Counted from the stretch's first letter, positions 1 through 6,854 are shown. The stretch is DNA of 7,021 nucleotides from Pseudomonas sp. (GCA_029239415.1 JAQZAY010000198.1:1-7021), one strand, 5' to 3'. The notes: generated by a model not told the origin, from the letters alone. Numbers and translations: made by a program.

Positions 1-1075
1 GCTCGCCACTGCCGAGGATCTTCTCCACATAGATCGGCAGGTGCTCGATGGCAGCTTCCACCGGCCGTCTTGCCAGCAGGCGGTCGACCCGGCGGCGCAA
101 CTTGCGGCAATAGCCGCGCGGATCGGCCAGGCCATCGATATGGTCGATGCGCAAGCCATCGACCAGGCCGCGTTCGATCAGCTCGAACAGCTTGGCATGG
201 GTGGCCTCGAACACCACCGAGCGCTCCACGCGCAGGCCGCCAAGCTCGTTGATATCGAAAAAGCGCCGCCAGTTGATGTCGTCGGCAGCGGTACGCCAGC
301 TGGCCAGGCGGTAGGTCTGGCGTTCGAGCAACAGGTGCAGGCGCTTGAAGCCGGCTTCCTCGCGGCTGTCGAAGGCCGCCAGGGCAGCGTCCAGGTTTGC
401 GCCCGCAGCGACCTGGCGAGCCAGTTCGGCCTGCAGGGGCTCGGCGTCCTGCAGAGGCTGGGCCGACTCCTTGAGTGCGGTGAAATCCTGGGCCAGGCCT
501 TGCAGGCCGGGGTCCTCGCTCTGGCTAAGGATCCAGCCGTAGTCGCTCGGACAGATGGGGAAGCGGTGCTCGTAGTGGCTGATCTCGAAGGCCCCGTTGC
601 GGCCATCGAAGGTCAGGGGAATCTCGCCAGCCTTGAGGGCGGCGCCGTACTCGCTGCCCAGGAACGGCAGCAGCAGTTGCCCGGCCAGCAGTGGGTCGCT
701 GGAGTGCCACTGGATGTCGAAGAATTCGGCATACGGGCTGCGTCGGCCCCAGGCGAGCAGGCTCTGCCACCAAGGGTTGTCGGCACCACCGACGGCCATG
801 TGGTTGGAAACCGTTTCGAGGATCAGCCCCATGCCATGCTGGCGCAGGGCACTGACAAGACGCTCGAGCGCGGGCTCGCCGCCCAGCTCCGGGTTGACCC
901 GGGTAGGGTCGACCACGTCGTAGCCGTGGCGCGAGCCTTTGCGGGCAGTGAGGATCGGCGAGGCATACACGTGGCTGATGCCCAGTCGGGCGAAGTAGGG
1001 CACCAGGGGTACTGCGTCATCCAGGGTAAAATCAGCGTGAAATTGCAGGCGTACGGTCGCGGTCAAAGGCTTCAT
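1..1075 (-). CDS. treY: Maltooligosyltrehalose synthase TreY (GH13), N-terminal part; 3' end beyond the window
   Basis: This cytoplasmic enzyme rearranges the reducing-end alpha-1,4 bond of a maltooligosaccharide into an alpha,alpha-1,1 bond, giving maltooligosyltrehalose, the substrate of TreZ. I translated the frame by hand from the ATG at 1075 to the left edge: 358 codons, no stop or frameshift. The family is usually about 700-950 residues, so more than half is probably missing. Visible family marks are an early ASPILTARKGSRHGYDVVD stretch, region I as ETVSNHMAVGG (residues 87-97), TAADDINWRRFFDIN, then DGLRIDHIDGLADPRGYC with the expected nucleophile Asp at about 311, and YVEKIL with the expected acid/base Glu at about 351. 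The third catalytic Asp lies outside the window. The start codon overlaps the malQ stop (ATGA), and there is only a weak Shine-Dalgarno, so translation probably depends on ribosomes leaving malQ. The Glu at 87, where GH13 enzymes normally have Asp, is odd. Confidence 0.95.
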   Translation of the reverse strand, partial: MKPLTATVRLQFHADFTLDDAVPLVPYFARLGISHVYASPILTARKGSRHGYDVVDPTRVNPELGGEPALERLVSALRQHGMGLILETVSNHMAVGGADNPWWQSLLAWGRRSPYAEFFDIQWHSSDPLLAGQLLLPFLGSEYGAALKAGEIPLTFDGRNGAFEISHYEHRFPICPSDYGWILSQSEDPGLQGLAQDFTALKESAQPLQDAEPLQAELARQVAAGANLDAALAAFDSREEAGFKRLHLLLERQTYRLASWRTAADDINWRRFFDINELGGLRVERSVVFEATHAKLFELIERGLVDGLRIDHIDGLADPRGYCRKLRRRVDRLLARRPVEAAIEHLPIYVEKILGSGE

Positions 1076-3141
1076 CGGTCACGCTCATGGGCTTGTTCAC
1101 GGGCCTGGGCCAACAGCTCCAGGCGGCGGGCGGCATTGCTGTCGTCGAGCAGTTCGCGCGCCTCGAGTTCGAAACGGCGGCGCCAGTTGGGATGGCCGTC
1201 GGTGGTGCCTGGCAGGTTCGGTTGCTCCTCGCAGCCCAGCAGGTCCTCCAGGGGCACCAGCACCAGTGGCGCACGGGTCAGGCCCAGGTAACGGATGGAC
1301 GCATCGATGACCGTCTCGTTGCTTTCCATGTCGACATGGAAAGTTTCTTTCAAGGTACGACGCAGTCCTTGCGCTTCCATGTGCCGCCCATGACGCAGCT
1401 CGCGTTCGGTGGTGGTGTCGACCAGCAGCAGGCGGCTTTGCCACTCGATGTCGCGTGCTTCGAGCCAGCCGGCCAGTGGCGCCAGGTCATGGGTGCCGGT
1501 GGTGGCCAGGGCGTTGTCGGGCCAGTCTGGAATGGGCAGGAAGTGCCCGGGCGGGTCTTGTTCGAACGGCAGCACGCGCATGCCCAGTATCGCCTTGTCC
1601 GCCAGTTTCTCGCGCAGCCCCTCGGGGACCGTGCCCAGGTCTTCGCCGAGCACGATGGCCTGGTGGCGCACCGATTCCAGCGCCAGCAGGCGCAGCAGGT
1701 CCTGCAACGGGTACTGCACGTAGGCACCCTCGCCAGGCTTGGCGCCCTGGGGTATCAGCCACAGGCGCTGCAGCCCCATGACATGGTCGATGCGCAGGCC
1801 GCCGGCGTGGGCGAAGTTGGCGCGCAACATCTCGATAAAGGCCCGATAGCCATGCCGGCGCAGACCCTCGGGCGAGAAGCCGCAGATGCCCCAGTCTTGG
1901 CCGTGGCGGTTGAGGATGTCGGGCGGCGCGCCGACGGTAAGGCCGGCGAGCAGCTCGTCCTGGCGGCTCCAGGCCTGGCTGCCGGCGCCATCGGCGCCCA
2001 CGGCGAGGTCGGCGATCAGGCCCACGGCCATGCCATTGCTGCGCGCGGCCAGTTGCGCGCGCTGCAGGCTGCGTTCGCTCAGCCATTGGCAGAAGGCGTG
2101 GAACTCGATGGCGTCGGCGCTTGCCTTGGCAAAGGCCTCGATGTCCGGGCTGTGCGGGTTCTGCCAGGCGGCAGGCCAGTCGCGCCAGTCCCCGCCCAGG
2201 CCTTCGGCCACGGCGTGGGCCTGGAGCACTTCGAAGCGGCAGTGATACTCCAGCGCTTCACCCGCGGCCGCGCGGAAGCTGTCGAAATCCACGCGCTGGG
2301 GGTGCTCACCCCTGGCGAAGTCTTCGTATAGCGCACGCAGCAACTGCTCATGGGCTTCGGCGGCATGGGGCCAGTCGACCAGAGGCAGGCGTTGCAGCGC
2401 GTCCAGGGTGGCTTGCAGGCCGCGGGCGTCGATGGCCATGCGCACTGCGCGCTCGCCAAGCACGGCCTCGGGGCTTGCGTAGAGGGTATTGAGCAGCAGC
2501 CGGCTGGAGGGCGAGTAGGGGCTGTAGTGCTCCTGACCGGCCGTGCTCAGGGCGTGCATGGGGCTGATGGCCAGGGCATCGGCGCCACGCTCGGCGGCGC
2601 TGCGCGCGAGCTGCTCCAGTGCCATGCAGTCGCCATAGCCACCGTCACCGGCGCGGCGCAAGCTGTACAGCTGCGCGCTCAGTCCCCAGCAGCGAGGGGT
2701 GTCGTGCTTGCTCTCGGCCAGGCTGTAGCACTGTGTGGGGGCCACGGCGAGAGTGAAGTGCTGGTCGTCGACGCTGACCTGGTGATAGCCGATGGGCAGG
2801 TCGCCTGGCAGGCAGGCCTGGTCGTCCAGCTGCAGCGCGCGCTCGGTGCCATCTTCCAGCGTGACGCGGCCCTGGGCCTGTGCATCGAAATAGGTGCGCA
2901 GGGCCAGCGGCTTGCCGACCTCGCAGGTCAGCAGCGGCGGCAGGTGTTTGGCATCATGGGCCTCTTCCAGCGCCTTGATGCTTTCAGTGATGGCCGTGTC
3001 ATCCGCGGCAGGGTGGCCGAGACCTTCGAGCACCCGGCGCAATACCGAGTCCTCGACCTGTTGCGGGCGGCCGTTGGCGTCGATCCAGTCGCGGGCGACA
3101 CCGGCCTTGGCAGCCAGGTAATGCAAGGGGGATTGGCTCAT
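1072..3141 (-). CDS. malQ: 4-alpha-glucanotransferase (amylomaltase, GH77) MalQ
   Basis: MalQ transfers alpha-1,4-glucan segments between maltooligosaccharides and releases glucose; here it would recycle the short chains left by TreY/TreZ. The protein is 689 residues, close to E. coli MalQ (about 694). The first ~140 residues match the N-terminal beta-rich part of the long MalQ type, and the catalytic barrel follows. GH77 marks include SPYSPSSRLLLN (207-218), GGLRIDHVMGL with the nucleophile Asp452, VLGEDLGTVP with the acid/base Glu500, TTGTHDLAPLAGW with Asp552, and the C-terminal PNLPGTTDGHPNWRRR. The stretch GAPPDILNRHGQDWGICGFSP (residues 405-424 region) replaces the form seen in short amylomaltases. 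I start it at 3141, although the frame stays open to 3324, because this ATG has an AGGAGG 4 nt upstream, overlaps the treZ stop as ATGA, and gives the typical MalQ N-terminus; the upstream part lies inside treZ. The end overlaps treY by 4 nt. A perfect 22-bp palindrome lies within it at 1322-1343. Confidence 0.96.
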   Translation of the reverse strand: MSQSPLHYLAAKAGVARDWIDANGRPQQVEDSVLRRVLEGLGHPAADDTAITESIKALEEAHDAKHLPPLLTCEVGKPLALRTYFDAQAQGRVTLEDGTERALQLDDQACLPGDLPIGYHQVSVDDQHFTLAVAPTQCYSLAESKHDTPRCWGLSAQLYSLRRAGDGGYGDCMALEQLARSAAERGADALAISPMHALSTAGQEHYSPYSPSSRLLLNTLYASPEAVLGERAVRMAIDARGLQATLDALQRLPLVDWPHAAEAHEQLLRALYEDFARGEHPQRVDFDSFRAAAGEALEYHCRFEVLQAHAVAEGLGGDWRDWPAAWQNPHSPDIEAFAKASADAIEFHAFCQWLSERSLQRAQLAARSNGMAVGLIADLAVGADGAGSQAWSRQDELLAGLTVGAPPDILNRHGQDWGICGFSPEGLRRHGYRAFIEMLRANFAHAGGLRIDHVMGLQRLWLIPQGAKPGEGAYVQYPLQDLLRLLALESVRHQAIVLGEDLGTVPEGLREKLADKAILGMRVLPFEQDPPGHFLPIPDWPDNALATTGTHDLAPLAGWLEARDIEWQSRLLLVDTTTERELRHGRHMEAQGLRRTLKETFHVDMESNETVIDASIRYLGLTRAPLVLVPLEDLLGCEEQPNLPGTTDGHPNWRRRFELEARELLDDSNAARRLELLAQAREQAHERDR
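1322..1343. repeat. Perfect 22-bp palindrome within malQ
   Basis: The half-site CTTTCCATGTC is followed directly by its exact reverse complement, with no spacer. It falls in the malQ codons for about residues 600-607 (TFHVDMES). It may be a chance product of coding constraint, a protein-binding site or a cruciform-forming site; nothing else nearby favours one of these. Confidence 0.8.
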
Positions 3142-4883
3142 GTAGCCTCCTGGCCTGGAGAAAGCAGGCTGGCCACGCAACTGCGTGGCGCCAGTTCGGT
3201 GTCGGCGTGGTCGGTCTCGGCGCTGTCGAACAGCCAGTGCGTGCGCGCTGGCAGGTCGGCCGGTTGCGCCTGGTCGCCCAGGTTCAGGTCGATGCGCAGG
3301 ATTTGCCCATCGCCCAGGCGCCATTGGGCGCTCAGCGCCTTCTCGGCCAATACCTTGGCGCCCAGTGGGCGGGAGCCGGGCAGCGCCGGGATCACATGGC
3401 TACGGCGCAGCGCCAGCAATTGGCGGTAAAGGGTTTGCCAGGCGTGCGCCGCTGCAGGGTCGGCGTCGGGGTGCGAGGCTTCGAAGGTCGAGTGGGCATT
3501 GGGGTCCGGGATGCGCTCGCGCTGCTCGGCCTGGGCAAAGGCCGCGAAGCTTGCGAATTCGCCACGCCGGCCTTCGCGCACGGCATCGGCCAGTTCATCA
3601 TGGAAATCGGTGAAGAACAGGAAGGGCTGGCGACTGCCACTTTCATCGCCCATGAACAGCAGGGGAATCATCGGCGACAGCAGCAGCAGGGTAGTCGCGG
3701 CGCGTAGCGCCTCGGGCGGGCACAGCCGGGTCAGGCGCTCGCCAAAGGCGCGGTTGCCGATCTGGTCGTGGTTCTGCAGAAACAGTACGAACGAGGACGG
3801 CTGCAGGTGGCCGCTGGGCTCTCCGCGTGGCTCGCCATGGCGATTCTTCTGCCCCTGGAAGACAAAGCCTTCGCCCAGGCAGCGCGCCAGTTTCTCGATG
3901 GGCGCATCCTTGTAGTCTTCGTAATAGCCTTCCACTTCGCCGGTCAGCAGCACGTGCAGGGCATTATGGCCGTCATCGTTCCATTGGGCGTCGATGCCCT
4001 TGTCGAGCAAGAAGGCCTGGTTGTGCTCGTTTTCCAGCACCAGCCACACCTGGCGTCCAGGCGCTATGGCCTTGCGCACCCGCGAGGCCAGTTCGACCAG
4101 GAAGTCCGGATCGTTGATCGCATGCACCGCGTCCAGGCGCAGGCCATCGAAGCGGTAGTCGCAGATCCACATCAAGGCGTTCTGGATGAAATACTCGCGC
4201 ACCTGCGGACGGCGAAAATCGATCGCCGCGCCCCAGGGTGTCTGTCTGTCCTCGCGGAAGAAAGGGCTGGCATAGGCATGCAGGAAGTTGCCATCGGGGC
4301 CGAAGTGGTTGTAGACCACGTCGAGCATCACCATCAGGCCATGGCCGTGGGCCTGGTCGATGAGCGAACATAGCTCGTGGGGACGACCGTAGCTGTGCTG
4401 GGGCGCGTAGGGCAGGACCCCGTCATAGCCCCAGTTGCGCTCGCCCGGGAAGGCATTGACCGGCATCAGCTCGATGGCACTGACGCCCAGTTCGGCCAAT
4501 TGCGGCAACCGCGCGACCACCCCTTGGTAGCCACCCAGCACCCCGGCATGCAATTCCTGGATGACCGCCTCGTGCCAAGGGCGGCCATTCCACTCGTGTT
4601 TCCACGGGTAATCGCCGAGATCGACCACTTCGCTCGGACCGTGGACACCCTCCGGCTGGAAGCGCGAGGCCGGGTCGGCGACCTGCAGGTCATCGTCGAT
4701 CACGAAATGGTAGCGGTCACCGGCCTGGCAAGGGGCAATCCCCCGGTACCAGCCGTCTGCCTCGGGCAGCAGCTCGATCGCTGCCTGCCCCTCTATCCTC
4801 AACATCACGCTGCGCGCATCCGGTGCCCAGAGGGCGAAGCGCGCCGACGTGGCGTCAATCATCTGTACGCCATGCTGGAGCAT
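3138..4883 (-). CDS. treZ: Maltooligosyltrehalose trehalohydrolase TreZ (GH13)
   Basis: TreZ hydrolyses the alpha-1,4 bond next to the trehalose end of maltooligosyltrehalose, releasing trehalose and a shortened maltooligosaccharide. It works directly after TreY in the cytoplasm. The 581-residue protein has the usual TreZ length. An N-terminal beta-sandwich of the CBM48/isoamylase-N type (FALWAPDARSVMLRI, about 16-30) precedes the barrel. The barrel shows region I MLDVVYNHFGP (186-196), DGLRLDAVHAI with the nucleophile Asp251, LVLENEHN with the acid/base Glu284, and LQNHDQIGNR with Asp373. MGDESGSRQPFLFFTDF at about 411 matches the TreZ-typical MGEE..PFLFFTDH, with Asp for the first Glu. I chose the ATG at 4883, with GAGG 8 nt upstream. 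A GTG at 4892 would add three residues but has no Shine-Dalgarno at a usable distance. glgA ends 14 nt before this start, and the stop overlaps the malQ ATG. Other GH13 enzymes such as GlgB or GlgX are less likely, given the motifs and the treY neighbour. Confidence 0.95.
   Translation of the reverse strand: MLQHGVQMIDATSARFALWAPDARSVMLRIEGQAAIELLPEADGWYRGIAPCQAGDRYHFVIDDDLQVADPASRFQPEGVHGPSEVVDLGDYPWKHEWNGRPWHEAVIQELHAGVLGGYQGVVARLPQLAELGVSAIELMPVNAFPGERNWGYDGVLPYAPQHSYGRPHELCSLIDQAHGHGLMVMLDVVYNHFGPDGNFLHAYASPFFREDRQTPWGAAIDFRRPQVREYFIQNALMWICDYRFDGLRLDAVHAINDPDFLVELASRVRKAIAPGRQVWLVLENEHNQAFLLDKGIDAQWNDDGHNALHVLLTGEVEGYYEDYKDAPIEKLARCLGEGFVFQGQKNRHGEPRGEPSGHLQPSSFVLFLQNHDQIGNRAFGERLTRLCPPEALRAATTLLLLSPMIPLLFMGDESGSRQPFLFFTDFHDELADAVREGRRGEFASFAAFAQAEQRERIPDPNAHSTFEASHPDADPAAAHAWQTLYRQLLALRRSHVIPALPGSRPLGAKVLAEKALSAQWRLGDGQILRIDLNLGDQAQPADLPARTHWLFDSAETDHADTELAPRSCVASLLSPGQEAT
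3146..3151 (-). promoter_or_regulatory. malQ ribosome binding site inside the treZ end
   Basis: AGGAGG lies 4 nt before the malQ ATG, within the last codons of treZ. It decides the malQ start at 3141 over the longer open frame, and it makes coupled translation across the ATGA overlap likely. Confidence 0.7.
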
Positions 4884-4891
4884 CGTCGGCA

Positions 4892-4895
4892 CCTC
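4892..4895 (-). promoter_or_regulatory. treZ ribosome binding site
   Basis: GAGG lies 8 nt before the ATG at 4883 in the short glgA-treZ gap. It favours that ATG over the GTG at 4892, which lies directly beside this site. Confidence 0.5.
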
Positions 4896-4897
4896 GA

Positions 4898-6457
4898 TCA
4901 GTAGCGCGCGGACTGCGCCTGTTGCACCAGCTCTTCATACAGTCGGGCATAGGGTTCCACCGCCTGGCACCAGTTGAAGGGCTGGGTCATGGCCAGGCAG
5001 CGCATGGCATTGAGCAGGTCCTTCTTGGCATGCACGTAGAAGGCCCGGCCAAGCGCCTCCTGGTAGCTTTCGACGGTGGACTCGTTGAACAGGAAGCCTG
5101 TCACGCCGTTCTCGATGGTGTCGGCCAGGCCACCGGTATTGCGCGCCACCGGCAGCGAGCCGAAGCGCTGCGCATACATCTGGCTCAGGCCGCACGGCTC
5201 GTAGCGCGAGGGCATGAGCAGGAAGTCGCTGCCGGCGAACATGCGCCGGGCATCGGTTTCATTGAAGCCGATGCGCACGCCGATCTTGCCGGGGTGGCGC
5301 AGTGCCAGGTCGCGCATGGCCTGTTCTTCTTCCGGCTCGCCGCGGCCGATGATGGCGATCTGTCCGCCCTGCTGGACGATATAGTCGGCAACGCCCAGGG
5401 TCAGGTCGAGGCCTTTCTGGTAGACCAGGCGCGAGACCACCGCGAACAGAGGGCCCTCGCTGGGGTCGAGCTCGAACAGCTCGCGCACCTGCTGGGCATT
5501 GCGCGCCTTGCCTTCCCAGTCGTTGATGCTGAAGTTGTGGACCAGGTGCTTGTCGGTGGCCGAGTCCCAGCTTTCATCGATGCCGTTGGGGATGCCACTG
5601 AGCAGGCCTTGCTGGGCCTTGCTGCCAAGGAAGCCGTCCAGTCCGCAGCCGAAGTCTGGCGTGGTGATCTCCCGGGCGTAGGTCGCGCTCACCGTGGTGA
5701 TGTGGCTGGAGTAGGCGAGGCCGGCCTTGAGGTAGGACAGCTTGCCGTAGAACTCCATGCCTTCCTGTTGCAGGGCATGGGCGGGAATCGCCAGCTCCGG
5801 GCAGCTGGCGCGGCTGTAGACGCCCTGGTAGGCCAGGTTGTGGATGGTGAAGAGCGTCGGGGTGCTCAGGCCGCGCCAGTGCATGTACGCCGGCGCCAGC
5901 CCTGCTGGCCAGTCGTGGGCGTGCACCAGCTCGGGGGTCCAGTGGACCATGCCTTCGCCGGCTGCGATCTCGGCGGCGGCCAGGCCCAGGCGGGCGAAGC
6001 GGATATGGTTGTCGGGCCAGTCGCGACCGTTGTTGGCGCCATAGGGAGTGCCTTCGCGCTGGTACAGCTCCGGGCAGATCAGGACATAGATCACCAGGCC
6101 GTCCGTGAGGTCCATGCGCCCGATCCTGCAAGCCGGGAGAGCGGCATGCCCGGGCAGCTCGCCCACGATATGGATCGGGTTGTCGCTGTCCAGTACTTGC
6201 GGATACCCGGGGATCAGGACGCGCACATCGTGCAGCTGTCGCATGGCCTTGGGCAGCGCGGAGGAAACGTCGCCCAGGCCGCCGGTCTTCACCAGGTCGG
6301 CGATCTCGGAGGTCACGAACAGCACTTTGCGCTTCTGGATACCGGGGCGGCGCTGGGCGCCAGGTGCCTTGCCTGTCGTTGCGAGGTCCGGCCTGCGCGG
6401 CTCGCGGGTATTCGGATTGAAAAGCTCTACATGAGGTTCGACAGCGGCACTGATCAT
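4898..6457 (-). CDS. glgA: Glycogen synthase, ADP-glucose type (GT5) GlgA
   Basis: GlgA transfers glucose from ADP-glucose to the non-reducing end of alpha-1,4-glucan. As first gene of the operon it would supply the linear glucan used by TreY. The 519-residue protein shows the two-Rossmann GT5 layout. KTGGL (57-61) is the ADP-glucose-binding lysine loop, followed by HDWPAGL (181-187), TIHNLAYQG (204-212), GIPNGID (288-294), SRLVYQKGLDL (342-352), PSRYEPCGLSQ with the conserved Glu at 420, and NTGGLADT (440-447). The first ~43 residues, rich in Pro, Arg and Ala, come before the usual GlgA start (KVLFVTSE), so the protein is about 40 residues longer than E. coli GlgA (477). The extension contains no internal Met, and the ATG at 6457 has GGAG 8 nt upstream, so I keep this start. 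The leader carries an RsmA/CsrA-like site and a hairpin that could control translation. Starch-synthase-like GT5 is the same family; the function call is firm. Confidence 0.96.
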   Translation of the reverse strand: MISAAVEPHVELFNPNTREPRRPDLATTGKAPGAQRRPGIQKRKVLFVTSEIADLVKTGGLGDVSSALPKAMRQLHDVRVLIPGYPQVLDSDNPIHIVGELPGHAALPACRIGRMDLTDGLVIYVLICPELYQREGTPYGANNGRDWPDNHIRFARLGLAAAEIAAGEGMVHWTPELVHAHDWPAGLAPAYMHWRGLSTPTLFTIHNLAYQGVYSRASCPELAIPAHALQQEGMEFYGKLSYLKAGLAYSSHITTVSATYAREITTPDFGCGLDGFLGSKAQQGLLSGIPNGIDESWDSATDKHLVHNFSINDWEGKARNAQQVRELFELDPSEGPLFAVVSRLVYQKGLDLTLGVADYIVQQGGQIAIIGRGEPEEEQAMRDLALRHPGKIGVRIGFNETDARRMFAGSDFLLMPSRYEPCGLSQMYAQRFGSLPVARNTGGLADTIENGVTGFLFNESTVESYQEALGRAFYVHAKKDLLNAMRCLAMTQPFNWCQAVEPYARLYEELVQQAQSARY

Positions 6458-6465
6458 ACTTCTCT

Positions 6466-6476
6466 CTCCATCCCTA
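6466..6476 (-). promoter_or_regulatory. glgA ribosome binding site with overlapping RsmA/CsrA-like motif
   Basis: The minus strand reads TAGGGATGGAG just before glgA. GGAG (6469-6466) is the Shine-Dalgarno, 8 nt from the ATG. TAGGGATG (6476-6469) matches the RsmA/CsrA consensus CANGGAYG at seven of eight bases, and ATGGAG gives a second A-N-GGA core on the Shine-Dalgarno itself. A bound RsmA-type protein would block glgA translation, as CsrA does for E. coli glgC. Confidence 0.4.
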
Positions 6477-6482
6477 TGGTGC

Positions 6483-6496
6483 GGGTGCTTGCACCC
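6483..6496 (-). repeat. Small hairpin shortly before the glgA start
   Basis: GGGTGC (6483-6488) and GCACCC (6491-6496) are perfect inverted arms 2 nt apart. As RNA they give a 5-bp stem with a CAAG tetraloop, about 25 nt upstream of the glgA ATG. It sits directly before the RsmA/CsrA-like site and may help present or block that site. Confidence 0.4.
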
Positions 6497-6675
6497 TCTG
6501 CATTACATCGTGTTGATTTCTCTCTTGTGACTGTTTGCGTATTGCGCGCCGCCCCCCATGGGTGACACACGCAGCACTCACGATGGCGAAGGTGCCGGCG
6601 AGTGTTCGCGGATGGGCTGGGCGGGCCGGCCAGGAAGTCCTGTCACATGGCCTGCTTCTGTTGATGACCTGCCGG

Positions 6676-6721
6676 ACCGTTGGAAAGTTTCGACTGTTTT
6701 CAGTCGGTTGACACCAACGGT
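6676..6721 (-). repeat. Nested inverted repeat (two-tier stem-loop) in the glgA leader
   Basis: ACCGTTGG at 6676-6683 is a perfect inverted match to CCAACGGT at 6714-6721. Inside lies a perfect 6-bp stem (CGACTG 6691-6696, CAGTCG 6701-6706) with a 4-nt loop. The two stems are separated by 7 nt on each side, so the RNA would fold as an 8-bp stem, a symmetric 7/7 internal loop and a 6-bp capped stem. It could be an RNA regulatory element in the leader or, as DNA, paired operator half-sites. Confidence 0.45.
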
Positions 6722-6739
6722 ATGGGAGGGTCGAACCTG

Positions 6740-6746
6740 AGTGTAG
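6740..6746 (-). promoter_or_regulatory. Possible sigma-S-type -10 box for the glgA operon
   Basis: The minus strand reads CTACACT, one base from the sigma-S -10 consensus CTATACT. It lies in the AT-rich patch upstream of glgA. No good -35 box is seen 16-18 bp upstream, which sigma-S tolerates. Stress and stationary-phase control would suit trehalose and glycogen genes. A seven-base match is weak evidence alone. Confidence 0.3.
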
Positions 6747-6766
6747 GAGAGATAGTGATAAAAATG

Positions 6767-6780
6767 TGACCCGTTGGTCA
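6767..6780. promoter_or_regulatory. Candidate operator: TGACC-CGTT-GGTCA palindrome
   Basis: TGACC at 6767-6771 and GGTCA at 6776-6780 form a perfect inverted repeat with a 4-bp centre. It lies just upstream of the putative -10 box on the glgA side, where an activator or repressor of the operon could bind. It contains one of three CCGTTGG copies in the region. No regulator can be named from this. Confidence 0.3.
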
Positions 6781-6835
6781 TTTTAGCGATGAGCAGAGGG
6801 GAACTTTTGGGAAGGAGGCGTGAGGAGGGGCGGCA

Positions 6836-6854
6836 ACCCTTTCATTTCAAGGGT
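6836..6854. repeat. Short inverted repeat next to the GC-rich hairpin
   Basis: ACCCTT at 6836-6841 pairs with AAGGGT at 6849-6854 around a 7-nt loop. It lies 4 nt from the strong hairpin at 6859-6891 and could be a second stem of a two-hairpin transcript end for the coiled-coil gene. Six base pairs could occur by chance. Confidence 0.3.

Noticed and set aside
1..1075. treY as a broken or frameshifted gene
   Set aside because: Hand translation shows one open frame from the ATG to the window edge with family motifs in order; it is simply cut by the window.
41..1291. Long plus-strand open frame (416 codons) opposite treY and malQ
   Set aside because: It is the antisense shadow of treY/malQ in GC-rich DNA. 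Its protein is low-complexity with no known motif, while the minus strand carries clear catalytic motifs.
3142..3324. Upstream extension of malQ by 61 codons
   Set aside because: It lies inside treZ, is Arg/Pro-rich without MalQ similarity, and the ATG at 3141 has a strong ribosome binding site.
4823..6565. Long plus-strand open frame (580 codons) opposite glgA
   Set aside because: It mirrors glgA codons throughout and has no recognisable domain. Similar shadows at 1087-2331, 2350-3429 and 3207-3707 are rejected for the same reason.
6558..6740. Plus-strand frame of 60 codons in the intergenic region
   Set aside because: It is short, with no Shine-Dalgarno or recognisable feature, and it overlaps the regulatory region.
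6578..6781. Minus-strand frame of 67 codons upstream of glgA
   Set aside because: It has no good ribosome binding site, no family features and an irregular composition, and it runs through the inverted repeats and likely promoter.
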